Source: Metridium senile
Lineage: Eukaryota; Cnidaria; Anthozoa; Actiniaria; Metridiidae
NCBI GenBank assembly: GCA_949775045.1
Contig: OX459107.1
Coordinates: 16,440,218-16,504,217, forward strand
Reading direction: 5' to 3'
DNA length: 64,000 nt
Below the pieces are notes generated by a model. The model worked only from the letters and a program-made list of their open reading frames with translations. It made no database searches and was not told the origin of the DNA. Positions 22,303 to 30,696 of the stretch are shown here, piece by piece. Within the stretch, counting starts at the first letter, position 1. Each line of letters begins with the position of its first letter. Both the position numbers and the translations under genes were made by a program.

Positions 22303-23024
22303 ATACACCCACTTGCAGTAACATTTGTTATAAAGAAAATAGAACGTTTGTAATTTAGTACGATATGAGTTAAGGTGCGGTGTGCTTTCACATGCTCTCA
22401 GCTTATATAACAGAGAATAAGACTGTGTATGTTTTGTTATATATAAAACAATTTTCTGTAAGATATGCTCTTCGAAAACCCTCAAAATTAACCGCTTTCA
22501 ATGCGAGTTGTTTAAAAAAGTATAAGTCAAAAAGTTCATACTGCTTTTTCGTTATGTCAATCAACATATATTGGTCTTCCAAACCGTGTCCAGTTTTTTT
22601 GATAAAATCCTTAGTTTTATAGTTATGTCCCGTTTTGTTATTTAACTTGAAGTTTTAACAATGAGTCGACTTTGAAACACATTTATTCAAGAACGAAGCA
22701 TTTTATCGAAAAAACGGTTTTGAACACATGTATGTGCTGATTGACATAATGCAGAAATGACGGCAAAGTAGTTGGAACTTTTGGACTAATACTTTTCTTA
22801 ATGAAAGTGCTCGATTTTGAGGTTTTACGTGAAGCATTGGTTAAAGATATTATTTGTCTTACATAGTCTTATTCTCTGTTATATAAGCTTTAAAATGATA
22901 TAAACAAGAAGATCACTCAAGCTGAACTCTCTCTTTTGTCTTTTAATTAATTCCTTTCGCACTAAATCACAAATGTTGACAAATGTTCTATTTTGTATGC
23001 CAACCTTACTTCAAGTAGGTGTAT
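22303..23024. mobile_element. About 720-bp MITE-like element with nested inverted repeats (unit 1)
   Basis: The outer arms (atacacccacttgcag... and ...cttcaagtaggtgtat) are imperfect inverted copies over about 60 bp. An inner pair, cttatataacagagaataag (from 22402) and its reverse complement (to 22887), is nearly exact. Outer-arm words recur in the hairpin at 24185-24368, so both belong to one family. Copies lie at 35597-36318 and 48975-49696. Confidence 0.6.
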
Positions 23025-23138
23025 CACGCATCAAGAGCACAGGAAGCCCAATCGTTTGAGTCGAACGCGGGCAAGCCTTCACAAGTTTAGGCAAGTTCAA
23101 AGCTCAACGGAGGAATTGTGGGTAATTCCAAATTTGGC

Positions 23139-23345
23139 TTAGGTGAAGTTTACCCAGAACCTCCTCTGAGCTCCAGGTAAAGATTTTTTAGGAGGTGTGT
23201 CCATCGGCGGAAAACACCGAAGCCATTTTGGAAAAAAACAATTGTGCACAGCTAGGACGATCAATATGACAGACCTCCTGTGTTTAGGGTGAATTACAAG
23301 TGTTGCTAAAACCCACGTTGTTTTGACGATTGTAGAGAATAGCAA
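23139..23345 (-). CDS. Hypothetical 68-codon ORF ending in a 28-codon repeat unit (unit 1)
   Basis: Minus-strand frame whose C terminus reads MDTPPKKSLPGAQRRFWVNF. The upstream sequence tttccaaaatggcttcgg has a YY1-like CCAAAATGGC word often found at animal start sites, so transcription may begin near 23230. I recognise no domain. In units 2 and 3 the final 28 codons are duplicated. Coding status is uncertain: the ORF could be the 5' end of a spliced gene, since ctgg/gtaaac resembles a donor. Confidence 0.25.
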   Translation of the reverse strand: MLFSTIVKTTWVLATLVIHPKHRRSVILIVLAVHNCFFPKWLRCFPPMDTPPKKSLPGAQRRFWVNFT

Positions 23346-23399
23346 GCATTTCTGTTTTAATTGTTCGTGGATAGATATAAATATTTTTCGGTGATTTAA

Positions 23400-24184
23400 C
23401 TTAGTATTTGAACCTGAAAGTGCTAAAAATCATCATCAGGATCACTATCACCTAGATGATTATCATTACCATCAACATTATCAAAGTGTGATTGTACGAG
23501 ACATGTCAATTGACTCAATACTGTACAACAGTAGATTGTTACAATTAAATACTAGTTTTGTGATGTGTGTGTGTTTATCGTAGCTGTATAAGTGTGTATG
23601 TGTGCTAATGTGTGTTCATTTCTTTCACCTGCTGTTATTTATCTAAACTAAGAAAGGCTGGGGGCTAACTCGATAACAGTCATGTTCACTTAGTCCTCTG
23701 TCTCATTTAATTATTTAAGTAATGAATTATAAATTGTAAATGTTTTTGTTACCATAATTGTTACTTGATATTTTTCTATAAATTGTAAAATTAATATATA
23801 TGAGAAAATAAACAAATATTGTATTGTACTGTATTGTATTGTATTGTATTGAATGGACAATCTCTCAAAAAAAAGAGTTTTACTGTGAATTGAAAAATAG
23901 GAGAAGAATATGATGATTAAATTAACTTGATTTGTTGGTCAAGATATCTTATATTTCATTCCATTTCATTTACAACTTGTAAATGGAATGTTTTTAAATT
24001 TTTTAATAATTGAGAATAAAATTATTATAAAAAAATGTTATTGTTTTCATCATGGCATCATCATTGATCAACAAAGGAATCATCATCATCAACACAGCAA
24101 CCACTATTATCACAATCATCGGTGCTGTCATCAGCCCCTTACAAAATGGAGATGTCAAATATAAAAAACAGATAACAAAATGTT
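23400..24184. other. AT-rich spacer with short microsatellites (unit 1)
   Basis: It holds tcatcatc-type runs, a tgtgtgtg stretch near 23563 and a gtattgtattgtatt run near 23820-23852. No gene is seen. The same stretch occurs at 36778-37562 and 50156-50940. Confidence 0.45.
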
Positions 24185-24368
24185 ACACCTACTTGCAAGA
24201 ACGTTGTCATACGAAAAAATAACTTGTTTTTAGTGGGTTAGGAATAAATTAAAAATACAAAAGATGATCACTGAAGGTGAACTCTTTCTTTTGTACTTTT
24301 AATTTATTCCTAACACACTAAATACAAATGTTCTTTTTTCGTATGACAACGCTCTTGCAAGTTGGTGT
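24185..24368. mobile_element. 184-bp palindromic MITE (unit 1)
   Basis: acacctacttgcaagaacg at the left and its near-exact reverse complement at the right (cttgcaagttggtgt) enclose a second matching pair, taggaataaatt and aatttattccta. It is almost wholly palindromic. Copies lie at 37563-37746 and 50941-51124. Confidence 0.75.
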
Positions 24369-24599
24369 ATATAAAAATAAAAATGTTTAACTTATAAACA
24401 CAAACTAACTAGACATTGTTGTTTTCCATATTCTTCAAATAACTTTATTATCACAAAAAATCATTTTCAATGTATACATATGAGTATCAATCAGATTTCT
24501 AAAGACCATGTTGGAATAAGCTAGCATTCTCTGAAAATTTGAACTTTATAACTTCAAAACCGAAGCCTTGCAGTCATACAATTTCATGGTTATCTTATT

Positions 24600-24990
24600 A
24601 ACTCGCTTATTATATTAGGCATGACCATTCAATCTAGACACTCAAACACACACACACACACACATATATATATATGAACTATGCATAAAAATCATATGCA
24701 CATCTCAAAATGGTTCCATATCATCATCCCTTGACAAGATAGAGGGGATGATAGTATCATATAAACATATGTGTGTATATATATGGAGCCTTTTTAAAAA
24801 AATATCTCTTCGTCATGAATGACCATCGAAGATTGTTTTATCAAATACATTTTTTTTTTGCACTTTTAACTTCATATGTACAGTTTAAATGGCGACTGGA
24901 GACCAATCTAGCCAAAAGAGAAAGAAAAAAGCAGTGCATATTTTGATTAAACATTCCAGTTGGTGTAAATAGAGGATACCAATTCCATCT
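24600..24990 (-). pseudogene. Decayed duplicate of the RING gene start and upstream region (unit 1)
   Basis: This stretch parallels 26022-26425. Both contain, on the minus strand, the ATG context gaatggtcatgcc, a tatatata run, gatgatagtatcatat, tcatgaatgaccat and a ggcgactgg...accaatctagcc block. Here the coding start reads MVMPN and stops after 12 codons, instead of MVMPKKRV. It is a broken partial copy of the 5' end of the RING gene. Counterparts: 37978-38368 and 51356-51746. Confidence 0.6.
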
Positions 24991-25308
24991 TCGAGTGTTG
25001 AAATGATCTCTCACAAGTGAGAGATTTTCAACACGAGAAGATAAAATTTGCATCTCCAAGCGACCATGTAATGTTCTGTTTGTTGTATAATTATCAATGA
25101 AAAGAAAACAGTTTCCATTAAGCTGTCTAACCATAGTGATGATATCTTCACATGTAAAGATAACTTGTTATTTTCACATGCAAAGATATCACATTTTTGA
25201 AGCATTGACAATTATATAAATTATTATTATTATTATTATTATATGTGGCATTCCCTAATTTTTATGTTATATTTTTTTAACTATTTTTTTGGGGGAAAAT
25301 CCTAAGTC

Positions 25309-25394
25309 GTCCTATCTTATCAATCCTGAACTTCAACCTGACGATTGAGTTACTCAGCTAGCCTGATTGGACCCTAGGATTGGTAAGATAGGAC
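25309..25394. repeat. Hairpin downstream of the RING gene (unit 1)
   Basis: gtcctatcttatcaatcct and aggattggtaagataggac are inverted copies with one mismatch around about 48 bp. A second hairpin, cattctcttacccaga / tctgggtaagagaatg, occupies 25522-25586. Both lie 3' of the RING ORF. They might affect RNA 3' processing, or be tiny transposons. Copies lie at +13,378 and +26,756. Confidence 0.65.
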
Positions 25395-25643
25395 AGCTAT
25401 AGTTGGCACACATTCATAACAAAACCTTGAGCATAATACATGCATGAGAAATGGAGGCATCCAGAACAAAATGTGAGAACCAACGCACTGCAGACTTTGA
25501 GGTATATAATTTGATAAACATCATTCTCTTACCCAGACCCTTCTCAGCTTTCTAACGAAAAATCAAAGGCTCTGGGTAAGAGAATGGATAAACATACAAC
25601 AGCTTTCAAGACAGGAAGGAGGAGGAGGCTGTTATAGATGACA

Positions 25644-26051
25644 TCACCTGGGTGGGTTCTCTCTCCTCATGAATTCGGCCCAGCCGTCAGGGACTTCCAA
25701 CACCAGTTGAATGTCAAAGCCATCGTCACTGTCTTGGATTTCAACCACAGGGGGTCGTCTTGCTGCTGGTGGAACCAGTTCTGCCCTGCAGTTAGGGCAT
25801 GTACTATGTTCACTCAGCCATCGGTTCAGACACTCGGTGTGGAAGAGCTGTGGACAGCACCTCGATGGTACTGGAAAAATGTCAGTGTCGTTGGTTCTCT
25901 CATTAATATCCTGGCTACCCCCATTTCTCCCCACCCCCCCAGCCCTGGGTAGACGTATTGAGAGGCAAATGGCACATTCGTGAGTTTTGTGGTGATTGTG
26001 TGATCTTTGAGCATCGCGCTTCTTATTGACTCGCTTTTTAGGCATGACCAT
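25644..26051 (-). CDS. RING-type zinc finger protein (unit 1)
   Basis: A single-exon 135-codon frame. A basic N terminus (PKKRVNKKR) may be a nuclear signal. The RING runs from residue 26 to 88: Cys26-x2-Cys29, a long loop to Cys66, Gln68 where His is usual, His71, Cys74, then Cys85-x2-Cys88 in HSTCPNCRAEL. The order matches a RING-H2 finger with the fourth ligand changed to Gln. Cys65 or a loop histidine could compensate. RING proteins usually act as E3 ubiquitin ligases. The C terminus is acidic (EIQDSDDGFD) and ends GWAEFMRRENPPR. It lies 840 bp downstream of the recombinase stop on the same strand. The final codons overlap a possible splice donor (cccag/gtgatg), so a longer spliced form is possible. 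Confidence 0.75.
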   Translation of the reverse strand: MVMPKKRVNKKRDAQRSHNHHKTHECAICLSIRLPRAGGVGRNGGSQDINERTNDTDIFPVPSRCCPQLFHTECLNRWLSEHSTCPNCRAELVPPAARRPPVVEIQDSDDGFDIQLVLEVPDGWAEFMRRENPPR

Positions 26052-26889
26052 TCAATATGCACTCACTCACTATATATATATGAACTATGCTATCTTAAAA
26101 CTCCTTAATATATCTCAACCTCAGATATACATAGAAATCATATACACAATCTCAAAATGTATCTACGACATCATCCCAGGGCGAGATAGAGAGGATGATA
26201 GTATCATATATATATATATGTATGGAGTCTTTTCAGAAAAAACATCTCTTCATCATGAATGACCATGCCTGATGCGCTGTTATACATACAAAGATTGTTT
26301 TATCAAACTTTTTTTTCACTCACTTAATCTCATATTTTAAATGGCGACTGGAAACCAATCTAGCCAAAAGAGAACGAAAACAGCAGTTCATATTTTGATA
26401 AAACATTCTTATTGGTATAAAAGTATTTGTGCAATTAATTAGTAAAGAGCTAAGCATCCTAGGACAAGAAAGTTCGAATGATAGCATCACATATATGTAG
26501 TCTTGTCAAATAATCTGTTCACGATCACATGCGTGCACATAGATTGCTTCGTCAAAACAAATATTGTCTAAAATATATATTCTTTCTCTTTCCTCTCGTT
26601 GTGGCGATTGGTAGCCAATCAAGCCACAGAAGAGATTTGTAGGCAGACAATAATTCATATTTTGACGAAACATTCTTATTGGCATCAAAGTAATCAGTAT
26701 TTGTGCAATTGAGCTATTTAACTGGACGACTAATGAACTGTCTTGTCAAAACTGTAACATGCATGAAAAAAAAGACCGACTGGAAGCCAATCAAAGCCAT
26801 GGAACTTTGTGAAAAAAGGGGAATCGTTGAAAGGTTTTGACAAAACAGGTTAAAAGTTGCCAGTAAAATCAACACAAAAAAGCAGTAAT
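26052..26889 (-). promoter_or_regulatory. RING gene upstream region with repeated CCAAT/ATTGG blocks (unit 1)
   Basis: Three blocks of the form ggcgactgg-N-accaatctagcc occur near 26341-26363, 26601-26624 and 26780-26804, and a fourth lies in the decayed duplicate near 24892-24914. Several carry CCAAT in both orientations. A tatatata run lies just upstream of the ATG. The clustering suggests promoter-proximal NF-Y-type sites, but this is inferred from sequence only. Copies lie at 39430-40267 and 52808-53645. Confidence 0.4.
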
Positions 26890-29800
26890 TTATCTGTCCA
26901 TGCCACAGATTGCTTTGTGAATAGACTTTGGAGAAGTGTTCAACTTAAAATGTCCTGGGTGCTTTGACAAAGGTGTCATCTTCACTGGATGAAGTGAGTC
27001 AATGCATTCAATCCAGGGTTCGGGCTCATATTGGAACATGTATTGACCTTGTCTACCTGTTTGCTTGTACCAGAGCAGACTAGCTTGGCGAACAGGCTGA
27101 AAGGATTGGACCCGAGCAATCATCACCTTTGGCTCTGATAGTGTACTGGAATCTTCGGCAAGTCCCACGAAATCCCCTACACTGAATCTACCTCCGTTTC
27201 CAGGCTGGACGGGGCTGTCTTCAGCAGCTTCTGCAAATTGGGAGGCCAAGTCAAAAGCCATACTCTTGCGTTCAGTGGCATTCCGCCTGTCATAGGTTCC
27301 CTGAGCGTGTCGTCTGCTATGACGCATCGCTGTGGCGAGAGAGTCCTTGGTGGTGTCAGAACAATCACTAGAAAGATAGAAGAGTGAAAAATGTTTAGAC
27401 AATGATGATGTGTGATGTAATAAAACTTCAAAACAAAGCCATTAAAATATTAAACAATGTCTCTCTGCAAGAGCACAAATTATAGTCAAATTATAAACAA
27501 GTTTCTACTATCATCTCTGTGATGATAAGCCTATAAATTCAGATTTATCTCAGGTTTCTGAGCAGCATAATTATAACACACGAAGTAAGTTGGAAAAATA
27601 TCACCTAAAAAAAAAACAATTCAAAAAAGCAAAAAATCAGTGCATGTCAACAACTCACCTGAGGCTGTATGCATGAGTAAGGAAGGAACTTCTTAGAACG
27701 TTGACCGAAATCTTGACTCCAGTGACACGGCTAAACAGAAACTTGAGATGAGCAGAGAAGGCTGAGCTTGTGAATGGTTTTCCCGCTTTGTTCTGAGACA
27801 AGGCAAAAAATAGAGCAAACATTAAAAACAAATTATTATAATAATAAAACATGCAGTGACAACGCAACAACAAACACACTATCAAAGCAATAACAGCACG
27901 AGAACAACAGAACACACACTTTAAAAAATTTCAAATCAGGGTTGACAAACACCTTTACAAGGGTAGTGAGACTACAAGAAAATACCCCAAGCAATGACTG
28001 GTAAAATCAGTGCTAGGGTGGTAGATAGTCTAGAAAAGTTTCCGCTAGGGTGGTGGAATTAGACAAAAAAGCCTGAATAGGGTCGTGAAATGTTCCTTAA
28101 ATCCCTTCAGCAGGGTGTAGAAGCAAACCCCTAGGCGTTCCTGATAACAGATGTGAAGGGGTGATTTTGCAAGATTTCACAACCCCTGTAAGGGTGGAGT
28201 GGAACATTTTCTACACCCTTCCTCAATGCACATAGAGCTTAGGGTGAGTGATTAGCGTTCGGGTTCGGGTTAGGGTTAGGGTTAGGGTTAGGGTAAACCT
28301 GAACAAGGGTAGTTAAGAAGCAACAAACATACTTACCACAAAAAGGAAATTTCCACTATCATCATTGACTAATTTTGATCTATGTGTTCTGAGGTATTCT
28401 TTTAAGACGATGCTGATTTCATGATTTGGCTGATGATAAAAATAAAAATGAAGCAAAAAGCATTAATGAATGAATGCATAACAAATGTGAGCATTCATGG
28501 CTTTAATAATAATACTACACTTAGTTAATGAGGGGAAAAAACAACACTTTACAGCCAAGACTGATTAACTTGTGGCCCTCCTATCTAAAAATCAATAAAC
28601 TTAACAATATAATTTAGTATCCTAATCTAATAGAAGAAAATGTTTTTAAATAGGCTGGTAATGAGTTCCATAGTTTGGTAGTTTTAACTATAAATGTTCT
28701 ACCTCCTCAGTCTCTCTTTTATAGCGAGGGCAACATATGCAATCAAGGAACACTTATTGAATTTTTACTACATCAAAAAATGGTATCCAGTTGAATTTCT
28801 TAAATAAGCAAACAGTACTTTCATTGCAGAGGATTACACAAACCAATGACATTAATCATTCCCATCAAAGAAAAAGGTCAACTTGCCTGTAATTTTGTAG
28901 TGTCGCAACCATAGGTTTTTACGGTCTTGTAATTTTGAAATGTGAAAGTTACTCCACCAAGCTGATCAAGAGCTACAACGTTCCTTTTGGCCAATTGAGG
29001 GCTGCTTGGAGTGAGATTTGGCGGTAAGACTTCCAAGGTGCGTATCTCGAGTGCTCTGGCTGGTGGCATCTGTGTATACATAGTAAGTAGCAACAAATCA
29101 GAGCTCTCGGTGGCTTTAGCAAGTGTCGATCTAGCCATGTCTACTCGGTGCCTCTGTAGGTCAACTGACTTGACTATCTCCGGCCTATCAGAAAAGGATA
29201 ATAACAATATTAATAAACTTGATATTAATTACACTTAATATAATTTGTTTGATTTCAGTTCTTTTGATTGACATATACGCTATCAACTGATGAGATGATG
29301 TTTATTCATTGATTTCACTGAAAATAAGAAACTGAAATAAGCAGTTGCATATGGTGATATAGATCAACTTTGTAATATTGGCACTAACCAATCTAGCCAT
29401 TTATTTCGTTCTTCTAATTCTTCCTTTGTCGACGGCCTTTCTGCATAGGCTTTCCTCTGGAAAAATGCAACCTGAGCACGCAGTCGATTGATGACTTGGA
29501 TGCCCTTGTAGTCTGGCGAAGCTTCCGGGTGTAGAAATTTGGCAGGGTAGAGTAGGGCGGCTGCATGGTTGGATATCGTAGCTGGTGCCAGGCCTCTATC
29601 TTCCTGTTGTTGTTGAAAAATATGAAAATGAAAATTTATTGCTACATCATTCATGCAAATGTTCCTACTCATCCACTGTGATAATGAAATAATAATGACA
29701 ACTATTGTCCTGAGATAATTGTCACATAAATACAACCATTACAATACAATTAACCTACCTTCAAATAGGTCAGGTACTTTTCAATCACTGTTTCCCGCAA

Positions 29801-30559
29801 AAACAAATCTGTCGTGATAGTGTGTTTCAGGTGGTTTTTGGCGAAACCCAGGAAGCCTGCAAGCCAAGTGAACAGAGGAATTTTAGAACTAGAAAAATTC
29901 AAGTGTCACATTTCATACTTGAAATATCTTTGTAGCTAGGCACATAGAAATGGATCATGAAATTGATTGAAACTGGCTCAATTGCTCAGGTTTGAATGGT
30001 ACATGTGGTTGTCTAATAATAAACAATCGATTTACTTACAGAAAAGTCTTTCTTCGGCCTTGTCCATTGTGCTAGGCGAAATTGGCCCTCTGTTACGTTG
30101 CAAATTGACTTCTTTGAGGAAATAGAGACGTAGTTGTTCCATGAAGGTAGTTATTGGTTCAGAGAGTTCTGACTTGGATAGGGCGTACTTTAGTGGTCTT
30201 GGTTCAGTAAGGGGTTCGCTAGCAGTGCTTTGGGGGTGTGGTTCGAATGCTTCTTGTCCAGATAGGGTTGTTGTGGCTTGTCCAGAACTTAGAACTGTAT
30301 CTAGTTGGTGTGCTTTGGCAGGAGGTACTTGAGATAAGTTTGGCATGCTTTTGTTGTGATAAACTGGGGCAGTACTAGTACTCGTTGTGCGATGAAGTTC
30401 GTCCCATTTTGAGATGGGATAGAGGTTCTGTATTGGGCTGTAAATAGTATGGACCTCGTGTTGTTTGCAGTTGCGTTCGTCGTCACTACCATGAGCATCG
30501 CTTTCGTCGGATGAAATATAATTTGCTATGATGGAGCAACTGAATTGATCGTCGTCCAT
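26890..30559 (-). CDS. Crypton-like tyrosine recombinase, spanning the unit 2/unit 1 junction
   Basis: Seven exons: 30040-30559, 29759-29856, 29389-29603, 28887-29184, 28337-28429, 27659-27792 and 26890-27367. They total 1,836 nt, or 611 codons plus stop, with every phase matching. Donors are GT except exon 4, which uses GC (gcaagt). Residues 1-150 are Ser/Asp-rich and probably disordered. Residues about 155-278 resemble the helical core-binding domain. The catalytic domain shows MPPARALEIRTLEV (Arg 321), NYKTVKTYG (Lys 364), NVLRSSFLTHAYS (Asn 439, Arg 442) and MRHSRRHAQGTYDRR (His 469, Tyr 478). The nine-residue His-Tyr spacing is typical of tyrosine recombinases. Residues about 513-590 (GRFSVGDFVGL..., LLWYKQ..., PWIECIDSLHPVKM) look like a BAH/SH3-type reader, which I cannot confirm. 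Intron 5 contains the TTAGGG spacer. The likely role is excision and integration of the element by recombination at telomeric repeats. Confidence 0.88.
27793..28336 (-). other. Intron 5 of the recombinase: junction region with candidate attachment site
   Basis: 544 bp from the gtaagt donor after exon 5 to the ctcag acceptor of exon 6. It contains the TTAGGG spacer and many agggtgg/agggt words towards the unit 1 end. The 11-mer acaagggtagt occurs on both sides of the junction (27957-27967 and 28303-28313). These may be recombinase binding sites. The equivalent intron in the second gene is 41171-41714. Confidence 0.6.
28261..28294 (+). repeat. 34-bp telomeric spacer between units 1 and 2
   Basis: The spacer reads gggttcgggttagggttagg and further ttaggg units. 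The first repeats are ttcggg variants. The rest are canonical and lead directly into aaacctgaac. On the minus strand this lies inside intron 5 of the recombinase gene. Confidence 0.95.
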
Positions 30560-30673
30560 TATCTGGCTTTCTCTCTCGTGGTTTGTCTACGGCAAAAGCT
30601 GAAAGGTATAAGAACGGTGGCAACTGGTTTGTAACTTGAAGCAAGCTAAATTTGAGACTTGTCACCTACAGCT

Positions 30674-30696
30674 CGTAGTATTTATACTACGATTGG
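30674..30696 (-). promoter_or_regulatory. Recombinase promoter, unit 2
   Basis: Same CCAAT plus palindromic TATA arrangement as at 17380-17402. It drives the complete gene at 26890-30559. Confidence 0.6.

Larger units (their letters stand above)
15001..28260 (-). mobile_element. Unit 1 of telomere-embedded tyrosine-recombinase element (13,260 bp)
   Basis: The body runs from aaacctgaacaagggtag to gattagcgttc. It is bounded on the left by the long TTAGGG array and on the right by a 34-bp telomeric spacer. It contains, on the minus strand, recombinase exons 1-5 at its left end (17265 down to 15043) and exons 6-7 at its right end (27792 down to 26890), in an order that only makes sense if the ends are joined. 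It also holds a RING ORF and smaller candidates. It differs from units 2 and 3 by lacking one copy of an 84-bp internal repeat. I see no target-site duplication and no long terminal inverted repeats, consistent with a tyrosine recombinase element such as a Crypton. A size of 13 kb would be large for that group. Confidence 0.9.

Noticed and set aside
22297..22622. Overlapping frames of 62 codons (minus) and 80 codons (plus), repeated in each unit
   Set aside because: They lie within a MITE-like inverted repeat, are AT-rich and have no motif.
25638..25983. Plus-strand frames of 104 and 90 codons opposite the RING gene (and copies)
   Set aside because: They are antisense shadows of the RING ORF and have no motif of their own.
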